Shown: positions 1 through 5,458, numbered from the stretch's first letter. The stretch: 8,085 nt of DNA from an uncultured Flavobacterium sp. (GCF_946479975.1 NZ_CAMLIX010000218.1:1-8085), one strand, 5' to 3'. Made by a program: numbers and translations. The notes: generated by a model not told the origin, from the sequence alone.

Positions 1-97
1 CAACGAATTCATTAAAAAACATCAAGGCGAAATCTGGGCAGAAAGCAAACTCGGTAAAGGCAGTACTTTTAAATTCATACTGCCATTAGATAAATAA
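1..97 (+). CDS. Sensor histidine kinase, C-terminal end only (partial)
   Basis: The open frame enters from the left edge and stops at TAA 95-97, leaving 31 residues. They read as the end of a HATPase_c domain: an H-Q-G-E-I-W-A-E-S segment, then G-K-G-S-T-F-K-F and a final I-L-P-L. This is the G2-box and last beta strand that close the ATP-binding fold of two-component histidine kinases. Nothing follows the kinase domain, so this copy has no fused C-terminal receiver. The sensory part, HisKA domain and N, G1 and F boxes lie outside the window, so the stimulus cannot be guessed. The gene converges on ilvN, with 62 bases between the two stop codons. Confidence 0.85.
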   Translation, partial: NEFIKKHQGEIWAESKLGKGSTFKFILPLDK

Positions 98-159
98 AAT
101 ACAAGTTTTTTATTGTCATTATCACGAAGATAAAAGTGATTTCATTTCTAAATCTAGAA

Positions 160-675
160 TCAAAAGTCTTCGCCAAATTCATCTCTAAAACCTTTTCCAG
201 ATTTGATCAAAGCAATACGCGGACTTTTGACAAATTCTATAAGACCGTAGTTTTTTAGAGATTCGGTTAAAGTATCAAGTTCTATTTCTTGCGCTGTCAC
301 TTCAAAAACCGTATACTCTCGTTCCAAAGATTTAAATTGCGCGTTATATTTTTTCATTAAATCCTTAACCTTTTCTGTTATAATCATTTCTGTCGGAAGT
401 TTGTATAAAGCAGTCTGCGTGTACACAATTTCCTGATTGGAATTGTAATAACATTTATAAACATCAATAACTTTCTCCATCTGTAAAGCTAAGTTTCGTA
501 CTGTTTCTGCCGTTTCGGTAACCACAATAGTAAATCTGTACATACCGCTAATTTCACAAGTAGAAATATTGAAACTCTCAAAACTAATTTTTCTTCGTGA
601 AAAAATTACGGCTGTTTTATTGATAAGTCCCATTTGATCTTCGGTGTAAAACGTTAAAGTGAATTGCTCTTTCAT
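160..675 (-). CDS. ilvN: Acetolactate synthase small (regulatory) subunit
   Basis: This 171-residue protein has the two-part layout of IlvN/IlvH: an N-terminal ACT domain (about residues 4-75, with the T-E-D-Q-M-G turn at 11-16 and R-R-K-I-S-F-E-S at 27-34) and a C-terminal domain (about 85-160). IlvN binds the catalytic subunit IlvB, stimulates it and confers feedback inhibition by branched-chain amino acids at the first common step of isoleucine and valine synthesis. Aligning G16 with E. coli IlvH G14 puts D13 and S31 where E. coli has N11 and N29, residues linked to valine binding; this alignment was made by eye. The gene stands alone: no ilvB, ilvD or ilvC is adjacent, and the opposing kinase gene follows. 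It is preceded by two Ile-rich leader ORFs with terminators, which supports both the annotation and attenuation control. It could be a second paralogue beside a standard ilv operon elsewhere. Confidence 0.88.
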   Translation of the reverse strand: MKEQFTLTFYTEDQMGLINKTAVIFSRRKISFESFNISTCEISGMYRFTIVVTETAETVRNLALQMEKVIDVYKCYYNSNQEIVYTQTALYKLPTEMIITEKVKDLMKKYNAQFKSLEREYTVFEVTAQEIELDTLTESLKNYGLIEFVKSPRIALIKSGKGFRDEFGEDF

Positions 676-742
676 TAGATATTTGTTATAGAATTGTTTT
701 AAATTTTTATGATTAAGTTTTTGGTGTGTTTTGAATTAAGTC

Positions 743-778
743 AAAAAAAAACCTTTCTCAGTTAAATGAGAAAGGTTT
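743..778 (-). terminator. Attenuator terminator 2 of the ilvN leader
   Basis: A perfect 12-bp inverted repeat (749-760 with 767-778, 6-base loop) is followed on the minus strand by nine T. It lies between leader ORF 2 and ilvN, whose ATG is about 68 bases downstream. It is intrinsic and its sequence can also form a competing antiterminator (see 793-804). Terminated transcripts would contain no ilvN. Confidence 0.9.
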
Positions 779-792
779 CTATTATGCAATAC

Positions 793-804
793 AATCCTGA
801 CTCA
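793..804 (-). promoter_or_regulatory. Antiterminator strand of attenuator 2, overlapping the leader stop
   Basis: Minus-strand TGAGTCAGGATT imitates the right arm of terminator 2 (TGAGAAAGGTTT), matching at 9 of 12 positions. It can therefore pair with the left arm and block termination. Its first three bases are the stop codon of leader 2, so a ribosome finishing the leader would cover it. It also overlaps a small protecting hairpin, TTCATC (818-813) with GATGAG (806-801), whose left side includes the end of the last Ile codon. Together these give the 1:2, 2:3 and 3:4 pairings of a classic amino-acid attenuator. The pairings were found by eye and not folded. Confidence 0.72.
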
Positions 805-858
805 TCGTGGGAGATGAATAATAATTGTGCTAATAATAATTGCTATTGAATGCTTCAT
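802..858 (-). CDS. Ile-rich leader peptide 2 of the ilvN attenuator
   Basis: The 18-residue ORF reads MKHSIAIIISTIIIHLPR. Seven of its residues are isoleucine (one ATA, six ATT, with two runs of three), and there is one Leu codon. It starts 8 bases after the T-tract of terminator 1 and ends just before the antiterminator and terminator of attenuator 2. A ribosome short of charged isoleucyl-tRNA would stall in the ATT runs. It has no valine codon, so the signal appears to be isoleucine, perhaps with leucine. The peptide itself probably has no function; its translation is the sensor. Its size, codon bias and placement before two competing hairpins argue against chance. Confidence 0.82.
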   Translation of the reverse strand: MKHSIAIIISTIIIHLPR

Positions 859-866
859 TTTATTTC

Positions 867-897
867 AAAAAAAAACCTCCCGATAAAGGAGGTTTTT
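867..897 (-). terminator. Attenuator terminator 1 of the ilvN leader
   Basis: A 10-bp perfect stem (AAAAACCTCC at 897-888 with GGAGGTTTTT at 880-871, 7-base loop) runs into nine T on the minus strand. It sits between leader ORF 1 and leader ORF 2. No plus-strand gene ends nearby that would need it, so it belongs to the minus-strand leader. Confidence 0.88.
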
Positions 898-924
898 AAA
901 AATTGTACTGTTATACTTTTATAT

Positions 925-935
925 AAAATCCCCTT
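925..935 (-). promoter_or_regulatory. Antiterminator strand of attenuator 1
   Basis: Minus-strand AAGGGGATTTT lies 4 bases after the stop codon of leader 1. It can pair with the left arm of terminator 1 (AAAACCTCCTT side) with one mismatch and one G-U pair. A ribosome at the leader stop would cover it and let the terminator form. A ribosome stalled on upstream Ile codons would leave it free. It could also pair weakly with TCCCT inside the leader, a possible protecting stem. Confidence 0.65.
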
Positions 936-939
936 ACTA

Positions 940-993
940 CTACCAGTCGATAATAATATTGCTAATAATTAGGGAAATAATTTGGTTTCTCAT
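940..993 (-). CDS. Ile-rich leader peptide 1 of the ilvN attenuator
   Basis: The 17-residue ORF reads MRNQIISLIISNIIIDW and ends in TAG, followed by in-phase TAG and TAA. Seven residues are isoleucine (six ATT, one ATC), in runs of two, two and three, plus one Leu codon (CTA) and no Val. It begins about 18 bases after a TATATTTG -7 motif, fitting a short untranslated leader, and is followed by an antiterminator and terminator. It shares the core pattern ATTATTAGCA then ATTATTAT with leader 2, which suggests that the two attenuators arose by tandem duplication. Stalling at these codons would allow read-through into the second attenuator. Confidence 0.82.
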   Translation of the reverse strand: MRNQIISLIISNIIIDW

Positions 994-1011
994 TTTTGTC
1001 TTTGTTGAGCA

Positions 1012-1019
1012 CAAATATA
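1012..1019 (-). promoter_or_regulatory. Probable -7 promoter element for the ilvN leader transcript
   Basis: Minus-strand TATATTTG is an exact match to the Bacteroidota -7 consensus TAnnTTTG, and transcription from it would begin just before leader 1. A convincing -33 TTTG at the usual distance is missing; the nearest TTG is 14 bases upstream, which is too close. Confidence 0.55.
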
Positions 1020-1069
1020 TTATTTTTTCCAGACAATATATTTTTATTTTAGTTTTTTGAAGACCAAAC

Positions 1070-1103
1070 CGTATCATTTTGAAAATAGAGCGTATCATTT
1101 TGA
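1070..1103. repeat. Two direct copies of CGTATCATTTTGA, 21 bp apart
   Basis: The 13-base sequence CGTATCATTTTGA occurs at 1070-1082 and 1091-1103. The 21-base period equals two helical turns, so a regulator could contact both on one DNA face. The second copy lies inside a palindrome, TATCA-TTT-TGATA; the first differs at one base of it. The pair sits about 50-90 bases upstream of the ilvN leader promoter (minus) and about 140 bases upstream of the small membrane protein gene (plus), so it could serve either. The cognate protein is unknown. Confidence 0.4.
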
Positions 1104-1240
1104 TAGGTTTATGGTATTTGAATTAATATGTTTTATTTTTATTTCATTGATTACTAAATGTTTATTTTTGTTTTAATGTTTTGGTACACCCTTTGTTTTT
1201 TGTCATTCGCAAATTAATAGCAATATCAAATATTTAGCAG
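1104..1240. other. T-rich intergenic stretch between divergent transcripts
   Basis: This very AT-rich stretch has no convincing ORF. A plus-strand TATTTTTG at 1163-1170 fits TAnnTTTG and could be the -7 element for the 1241-2009 pair, with a leader of about 65 bases. In such T-rich sequence this match may be chance, and no -33 element is evident. Confidence 0.3.
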
Positions 1241-1384
1241 ATGAAAACCAAAACAAGAAGCAAGGAAATTACAAAACAGTACGTATCAACTAAATCGAAA
1301 CAAAATAAAGAAAGGATAATCAATGTAATGGTATTTACCCTAATGTTCTTTATTGCGCTTTTATTGATTTCACAAATAGTTTAA
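1241..1384 (+). CDS. Small basic single-pass membrane protein (hypothetical)
   Basis: This 47-residue ORF is not a family I recognise. Residues 1-25 are strongly basic, with nine Lys or Arg (K2, K4, R6, K8, K12, K18, K20, K23, R25). Residues 26-47 form one hydrophobic segment rich in Val, Met, Phe, Ile and Leu that ends the protein. By the positive-inside rule the basic part should face the cytoplasm with the C-terminus in the membrane or periplasm. It ends 13 bases before the GNAT start on the same strand, so co-transcription is likely. That spacing and the sharply divided composition support a real gene. The hydrophobic tail could alternatively be chance coding in AT-rich DNA. Confidence 0.5.
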   Translation: MKTKTRSKEITKQYVSTKSKQNKERIINVMVFTLMFFIALLLISQIV

Positions 1385-1397
1385 TTCCATAAAGAGT

Positions 1398-2009
1398 ATG
1401 AAAACTATAGTGTTTAAAAAAGATAAAACTGCAATTTTCCCCGCAGTGGCAACGCAAGAATCAATTTATTTTAGTATCGAAAAAGCAAGATCTGTTCATA
1501 CCTATTGGGTCAAACAAATCTGCGAAGTTACTTTATCATCAGCTATTGCAAGGGGAACTGGTATTGCTGGACGTTCAGCAGAATTATTAGAATCAAAAAT
1601 GAAAAGAGGAGAAGCAATTATCGCTTTTGCATCAGACGGGAGATGGGCTGGTTTTTCTTTTATTTCTTCTTGGGAAAACGGCAGATTTGTCTCTAATTCT
1701 GGTTTAATTGTAGCACCTGAATTTCGACATACCGGACTTGCCAAAAAAATCAAAACCAAGATTTTTGAACTCAGCAAAGAAAAATATCCCAATGCAAAAA
1801 TCTTTAGTTTAACAACTGGATCAGCAGTCATGAAAATGAATCACGAACTAGGCTTTGAACCTGTAACTTATGCTGAACTGCCTACTGATGAACGTTTTTG
1901 GGACAATTGTAAAAGCTGTATCAATTGTCCAATATTAGTTAGTAAAGAAAGAAAAAATTGTCTGTGCACGGCAATGCTTTACGATCCAAAAGAAAAACAA
2001 CTTGTTTAA
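1398..2009 (+). CDS. GNAT N-acetyltransferase, arginine-operon type
   Basis: This 203-residue protein is a GNAT-fold acetyltransferase. The acetyl-CoA signature is V-A-P-E-F-R-H-T-G-L-A-K-K-I at 105-118 (R110, G113, A115), and L-T-T-G-S-A-V-M-K-M-N is at 138-148. Its overall pattern (A-R-G-T-G-I-A near 51, S-G-L-I-V at 101, F-E-P-V-T near 153, C-L-C-T-A-M-L-Y-D-P at 188-197) resembles, from memory, the GNAT that opens arginine operons of Bacteroidota, where a role in N-acylating glutamate has been suggested. Here no arginine genes are adjacent, so the substrate is uncertain. The C-terminus carries a cysteine cluster, C171, C174, C177, C188 and C190, which could bind a metal. The gene probably forms a two-gene unit with the small membrane protein upstream, and its stop codon lies inside a terminator stem. 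The ATG is chosen because it follows the upstream stop closely. Confidence 0.8.
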   Translation: MKTIVFKKDKTAIFPAVATQESIYFSIEKARSVHTYWVKQICEVTLSSAIARGTGIAGRSAELLESKMKRGEAIIAFASDGRWAGFSFISSWENGRFVSNSGLIVAPEFRHTGLAKKIKTKIFELSKEKYPNAKIFSLTTGSAVMKMNHELGFEPVTYAELPTDERFWDNCKSCINCPILVSKERKNCLCTAMLYDPKEKQLV

Positions 2010-2032
2010 AAGGAGTAAACAAGTTGTTTTTT
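1993..2032. terminator. Bidirectional terminator between the GNAT and alkaline phosphatase genes
   Basis: A perfect 16-bp stem (1993-2008 with 2016-2031, 7-base loop) has a T-tract on the plus side and an interrupted T-tract on the minus side. Its left arm contains the last codons and most of the stop codon of the GNAT gene, and it lies 12 bases beyond the phosphatase stop, so it can end both converging transcripts. Confidence 0.9.
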
Positions 2033-2043
2033 ATTATTGAATA

Positions 2044-3450
2044 CTAAATTTCCTTTCCAATAGAAGCTTCCAGCATTAAATAATGAAGATCTATATTTTG
2101 TACAAAAGGTTTTAATAATTCGCTTCCAGGACCAAACATAGCAAGTTCCACATAATCTCCAGAATGATCCATACTGATCCAGCCCACATTATTATGCTTT
2201 TTCTGAATTTCTGAATACGCTTTAAAAGGCAGTTTTTTATAATTGTATAAACCGTCTTCTTGTTTTTCAAGACCAGAATAAAAATCCTTTAAATGTTTGG
2301 CTTCATCATCTGTCAAACTGATTTTATTGGTTTCTTGGATCCAGTCTTTAATTTGCTGCAGATTAAAATCAGCATGAATTGCGTTTAAAATATATTCGTT
2401 GGTGTATTTATAATCGGCAATACTGCTGAAATTTTTTGTTGCATCTGCACCGTAAATAAGACCAGGATTTGCATTTCCATGATCGGTCGTTATAATTACA
2501 AGCGTTTCCTGATCTTTTTCGGCAAAATCAATTGCCGTTTTTACCGCTTCGTCAAAAGCCAGCTGATCATGAATCAAAGCGGCAATATCATTAGCATGTG
2601 CTGCCCAGTCTACTTTTCCACCTTCAATCAGTAGAACAAAACCCTCTTTATGATCTTTCATCTGATTTATTGCAGCTGCGCTCATTTCTGCAAGAGTTGG
2701 TGTCTTTTGCAATGCCTCAATATTTTTTCTGTCAATCGTGTAGGGAAGTGCTCCCGTATTAAAAACGCCTAGTGTTTTCTGATCTTTTTTAATGTTTTCT
2801 AAATCTGATTTTTCTTTTAAAACCTGATATCCTTTTTCTTCATAAATCTTATAAATGTCTTTTTTATCAGCTCTTTTTGAAGCATTAAAAAATTCATCAC
2901 CGCCGCCCATCATAACATCTAAACCAAGGTTGGCGTACATTTCTGCAATTTCATTTTCGGCATTTCTACTGTCAGAATTCACACAAAAACCAGCAGGAGT
3001 AGCGTGAGTTATGGTAACGGTAGTAACGCATCCTGCTTTTTTACCCGCTTTTTTAAATTTCTGCCAGATTGGAAGGTACTTTTCTCCATTTGCACCCACA
3101 TTCAAAACACCGTTTCTAACGCGGTGACCACCTCCAAAAGACGAACTTGCCGCAGCAGAGTCTGTAACAACAGAACTTGCAGATGCTGTGTCCATTAAAG
3201 CTCTTGAAACCTTATTTTCTTTATAAAGATTCATCCAGTTTCCATTTTTCCCTAAAATATTCTGAGAGTAAAGATTTGCCATTTGGAGCGTTCCAGTACT
3301 CATTCCGTCACTGATTAGGAAAATGATGTTTTTGGCTTTTTTTCCTTTTTTGGTTATTTCTTCTAAATCTTTTGCAAGAATTACGGATGGACTAAGAGTA
3401 AATAGTCCTGCCAATACTGATGAGCCTTTTAAAAACCTGCGTCTGTTCAT
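2044..3450 (-). CDS. Alkaline phosphatase, PhoA family, Tat-exported
   Basis: This 468-residue enzyme hydrolyses phosphate monoesters outside the cytoplasm. Residues 2-8 (N-R-R-R-F-L-K) form a twin-arginine signal followed by a hydrophobic stretch, with probable cleavage near A26. Family residues are present: D48 in I-S-D-G-M, the nucleophile S98 in T-D-S-A-A, T151 in H-A-T-P-A, zinc and magnesium ligands E276, D281 and H285 in E-G-G-K-V-D-W-A-A-H, D323-H324 in T-T-D-H-G-N, and H429 near the C-terminus. At the positions of E. coli D153 and K328 it has H149 and W282, the pair found in Vibrio-type cold-active phosphatases. Length fits the family and no domain is missing. It is apparently monocistronic and ends at the shared terminator. 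A near-match to the -7 motif (TATATTTC, 3496-3489) lies upstream. Phosphate control is plausible but is not shown by the sequence. Confidence 0.93.
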   Translation of the reverse strand: MNRRRFLKGSSVLAGLFTLSPSVILAKDLEEITKKGKKAKNIIFLISDGMSTGTLQMANLYSQNILGKNGNWMNLYKENKVSRALMDTASASSVVTDSAAASSSFGGGHRVRNGVLNVGANGEKYLPIWQKFKKAGKKAGCVTTVTITHATPAGFCVNSDSRNAENEIAEMYANLGLDVMMGGGDEFFNASKRADKKDIYKIYEEKGYQVLKEKSDLENIKKDQKTLGVFNTGALPYTIDRKNIEALQKTPTLAEMSAAAINQMKDHKEGFVLLIEGGKVDWAAHANDIAALIHDQLAFDEAVKTAIDFAEKDQETLVIITTDHGNANPGLIYGADATKNFSSIADYKYTNEYILNAIHADFNLQQIKDWIQETNKISLTDDEAKHLKDFYSGLEKQEDGLYNYKKLPFKAYSEIQKKHNNVGWISMDHSGDYVELAMFGPGSELLKPFVQNIDLHYLMLEASIGKEI

Positions 3451-3641
3451 TTTGATTTATTTAGTAGAGCATAAATTAAATACATTTTGAAATATAACGC
3501 AACTATATTGCATTAAATAATTGTTTCGTTTTGATTATTTCTATTCTTTTGTTGCATTAGATGAAAATCTTTCCTTATGAAAGGCGACAATTTTTGGCTA
3601 AATCTTAAAATTCAAACGCAGAAAAACTCAATAATGATGCG

Positions 3642-3649
3642 TATATTTG
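3642..3649 (+). promoter_or_regulatory. Probable -7 promoter element for the luciferase-like monooxygenase gene
   Basis: TATATTTG fits the Bacteroidota TAnnTTTG motif exactly. Transcription would begin near 3656, leaving about 12 bases before the first ATG (3668) or about 20 before the second (3677). No clear -33 TTTG was found. Confidence 0.5.
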
Positions 3650-3667
3650 GGTTTATAATTACAAATA

Positions 3668-4699
3668 ATGCTATTTATGAAGAATATAGGATTTCTATCG
3701 TTTGGGCATTGGGCCAATCATCCTTCTTATAAGGCTCGTACAGCAGCAGATACACTTCTTCAATCTATTGATTTAGCAGTTGCAGCCGAAGAAATTGGTA
3801 TAGATGGTGCCTATTTTAGAGTACATCATTTTGCACGACAACTGGCATCGCCGTTTCCTTTACTTTCTGCTATTGGAGCTAAAACAAGTAAAATAGAAAT
3901 TGGAACTGGAGTTATTGATATGCGTTACGAGAATCCGCTTTATATGGTGGAGGATGCTGGTGCAGCTGACTTAATTTCGGAGGGACGTTTACAATTGGGA
4001 ATCAGCAGAGGTTCGCCGGAACAAGTTATCGACGGCTGGCGTTCTTTTGGATATGAACCTTTGGAAGGAGAAACGGATGCTGATATGGGGCGTAGAAAAG
4101 CGCTAGAATTTTTGCAAAGACTTGATGGAGTAGGATTTGCAGAACCAAATCCATATCCAATGTTTCCAAATCCGCCGGGTTTATTGCGTTTAGAACCACA
4201 TTCTGAAGGACTTCGAAACCGAATTTGGTGGGGTGCAGCGTCTAATGCTACTGCAATTTGGGCAGCAGAAAACGGAATGCATCTGCAGAGTTCTACGCTT
4301 AAGTTTGACGAAAATGGAAAACCTTTTCACATTCAGCAGGCAGAACAAATCAGATTATACAAAGAAGCTTGGAAAAAGGCCGGACACAAACACGAACCAA
4401 GGGTTTCTGTGAGCCGTTCTATATTTGCATTGGTTACAGACGAAGACAGAATGTACTTTGGAAATCAAGGAAAAGATGCGGATAGTTTTGGTTATATCGA
4501 AAGTGATAAACGAGCTATCTTTGGAAAAGGATATACAGCCGAACCAGATAAACTTGTTGCAGAACTGGCCAAAGATGAAGCAATTCAGGAAGCTGATACG
4601 GTACTGCTTACTATACCAAACACTTTAGGCGTTGATTACAATGTACATGTATTGGATTCTATATTGAAATATGTAGCACCAGAACTGGGTTGGCGTTAA
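3668..4699 (+). CDS. Luciferase-like (LLM class) flavin-dependent monooxygenase
   Basis: This 343-residue protein belongs to the bacterial-luciferase-like superfamily, TIM-barrel enzymes that use reduced FMN or F420 to oxidise small organic substrates. The typical features are the N-terminal strand G-F-L-S-F-G-H-W, A-A-E-E-I-G-I-D-G-A-Y-F-R-V-H-H-F near 39-55, I-G-A-K-T-S-K-I-E-I-G-T-G-V near 69-82, and G-R-L-Q-L-G-I-S-R-G-S at 106-116. The lack of known F420 organisms in this phylum makes FMN more likely. The substrate cannot be read from the sequence. The protein may really start at the second Met (3677, M-K-N-I-G-F), which is the usual start in relatives I recall and gives a better leader length. 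The gene is monocistronic, with its own -7 motif upstream and a strong terminator downstream. Confidence 0.88.
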   Translation: MLFMKNIGFLSFGHWANHPSYKARTAADTLLQSIDLAVAAEEIGIDGAYFRVHHFARQLASPFPLLSAIGAKTSKIEIGTGVIDMRYENPLYMVEDAGAADLISEGRLQLGISRGSPEQVIDGWRSFGYEPLEGETDADMGRRKALEFLQRLDGVGFAEPNPYPMFPNPPGLLRLEPHSEGLRNRIWWGAASNATAIWAAENGMHLQSSTLKFDENGKPFHIQQAEQIRLYKEAWKKAGHKHEPRVSVSRSIFALVTDEDRMYFGNQGKDADSFGYIESDKRAIFGKGYTAEPDKLVAELAKDEAIQEADTVLLTIPNTLGVDYNVHVLDSILKYVAPELGWR

Positions 4700-4713
4700 T
4701 TTCAAAACAAATC

Positions 4714-4758
4714 AAAAAAAAAATGAAGCTCTCTTAAAAAGAAAGCTTCATTTTTTTT
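4714..4758. terminator. Bidirectional terminator after the monooxygenase gene
   Basis: A stem of TGAAGCT with AGCTTCA (4724-4730, 4744-4750), extended inward by TCTT/AAGA after one mismatch, is flanked by ten A on the left and eight T on the right. It therefore has a good T-tract in both directions. It lies 15 bases after the monooxygenase stop and 16 bases beyond the stop of the minus-strand 68-residue gene. Confidence 0.9.
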
Positions 4759-4774
4759 GAATCAAAATTCAAAA

Positions 4775-4981
4775 TTATCTTTTACCGTATGAAGTCTCAA
4801 GTCGGTTAGAATCGGCAATAACATCCATATTCTGATTGGCAGTTTCTGGTTTTTCATCCCAATGTCCCCAATCTCCTTTATAGACTTTCACACAAATTAA
4901 TTCGTTATTGTCTCCAGGATACATTTTAGTATAAGAAATGCTGCAAGCGCTTTTGCCAATGTTTGTTTTTATATTTTCCAT
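4775..4981 (-). CDS. Hypothetical 68-residue protein
   Basis: I do not recognise this protein. It has no signal peptide or membrane segment. It contains two cysteines (C13, C30), a V-K-V-Y-K-G-D-W-G-H-W-D-E-K-P stretch at 32-46 rich in aromatic and charged residues, and a polar C-terminus, which suggest a small soluble cytoplasmic protein. The gene lies 26 bases downstream of a predicted lipoprotein gene on the same strand and ends just before a strong terminator, so the two may be co-transcribed. That placement is the main argument that it is real. The alternative is a chance ORF, but nothing else explains a terminator oriented for the minus strand here. Confidence 0.5.
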   Translation of the reverse strand: MENIKTNIGKSACSISYTKMYPGDNNELICVKVYKGDWGHWDEKPETANQNMDVIADSNRLETSYGKR

Positions 4982-5007
4982 ATCTTGAAATTTTTAGAGT
5001 ATTCTAT

Positions 5008-5169
5008 TTAGTCAATTTGCGATGTTTTTAAACTATCAATTTTATGTAAGGATGCTTCTGTTTGATTTCTAGAACTAGAATCATTTTCATCTTCACAAAG
5101 GTGTTCACAACTATAATTTAAAATTGAAGTAAGAACTATTATTAGTAATACGGCACTACACTTTTTCAT
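5008..5169 (-). CDS. Small predicted lipoprotein (hypothetical)
   Basis: This 53-residue ORF starts M-K-K-C, has a hydrophobic segment (about residues 5-18) and then L-N-Y-S-C at 17-21, a loose lipobox that would make C21 the lipidated residue. After C21 comes an acidic stretch (E-H-L-C-E-D-E-N-D), reminiscent of the acidic lipoprotein export signals of Bacteroidota that direct lipoproteins to the cell surface; that parallel is an inference. The mature part would be only about 33 residues, rich in Ser, Asp, Glu and Asn. A TATCTTTG -7 motif about 30 bases upstream supports expression, and the 68-residue gene follows closely. No function can be assigned. Confidence 0.55.
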   Translation of the reverse strand: MKKCSAVLLIIVLTSILNYSCEHLCEDENDSSSRNQTEASLHKIDSLKTSQID

Positions 5170-5198
5170 ATTTAATTGTTTGTGAGAAATTGAGATTA

Positions 5199-5206
5199 CA
5201 AAGATA
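5199..5206 (-). promoter_or_regulatory. Probable -7 promoter element for the lipoprotein / 68-residue gene pair
   Basis: Minus-strand TATCTTTG fits TAnnTTTG exactly, placing the transcript start about 23 bases before the lipoprotein ATG. No -33 TTTG was found at the usual spacing. Confidence 0.5.
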
Positions 5207-5458
5207 AATTTAAGACCGTCAGCTATTTACAGAATTATTTTCTCGATTTATATAATTCCCATTATCTAAAAATTTTGATTTAAATTTTATAATAACTTTT
5301 AAATCATTTGAGATTTTGATATTAGAAAGGTTCTAGACTTAAAAATTTAGGTTAAACATGGAAATTATGAAACATCTGAAATGAAATTGTATAAATTGAT
5401 GATTTAATTCTCTTGATATTTGTAAATTCTCTAAGTATAACCCCCTAAAAAAAATCGC
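5207..5458. other. AT-rich intergenic region between divergent genes
   Basis: There is no supported gene here. GATATTTG at 5415-5422 is one base off the -7 motif TAnnTTTG and could drive the receiver-like gene, giving a leader of about 30 bases that contains a run of five C (within 5441-5446) and then eight A. No repeat or hairpin stood out. Confidence 0.35.

Noticed and set aside
121..140. ATCAC...GTGAT hairpin between the kinase and ilvN stop codons
   Set aside because: The stem is only 5 bp with a 10-base loop and no good T-tract; too weak to call a terminator.
1502..1831. 109-residue minus-strand ORF inside the GNAT gene
   Set aside because: It is the antisense shadow of a well-supported GNAT and matches no family I recognise.
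3004..3198. 64-residue plus-strand ORF inside the alkaline phosphatase gene
   Set aside because: It lies opposite the catalytic region of a clear PhoA-family gene; the Cys/Thr-rich translation is a frame artefact.
3508..3559. TTGCATTA repeated twice between phoA and the monooxygenase gene
   Set aside because: Eight bases, 44 apart, in AT-rich DNA is close to chance expectation and no symmetry supports an operator.
3561..3608. 15-residue ORF upstream of the monooxygenase as a possible leader peptide
   Set aside because: It has no amino acid bias and no terminator or antiterminator follows; it also lies upstream of the likely promoter at 3642.
4425..4628. 67-residue plus-strand ORF inside the monooxygenase gene
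   Set aside because: It is a +1 frame shadow of an intact family member; the parent frame has no break to suggest a frameshift.
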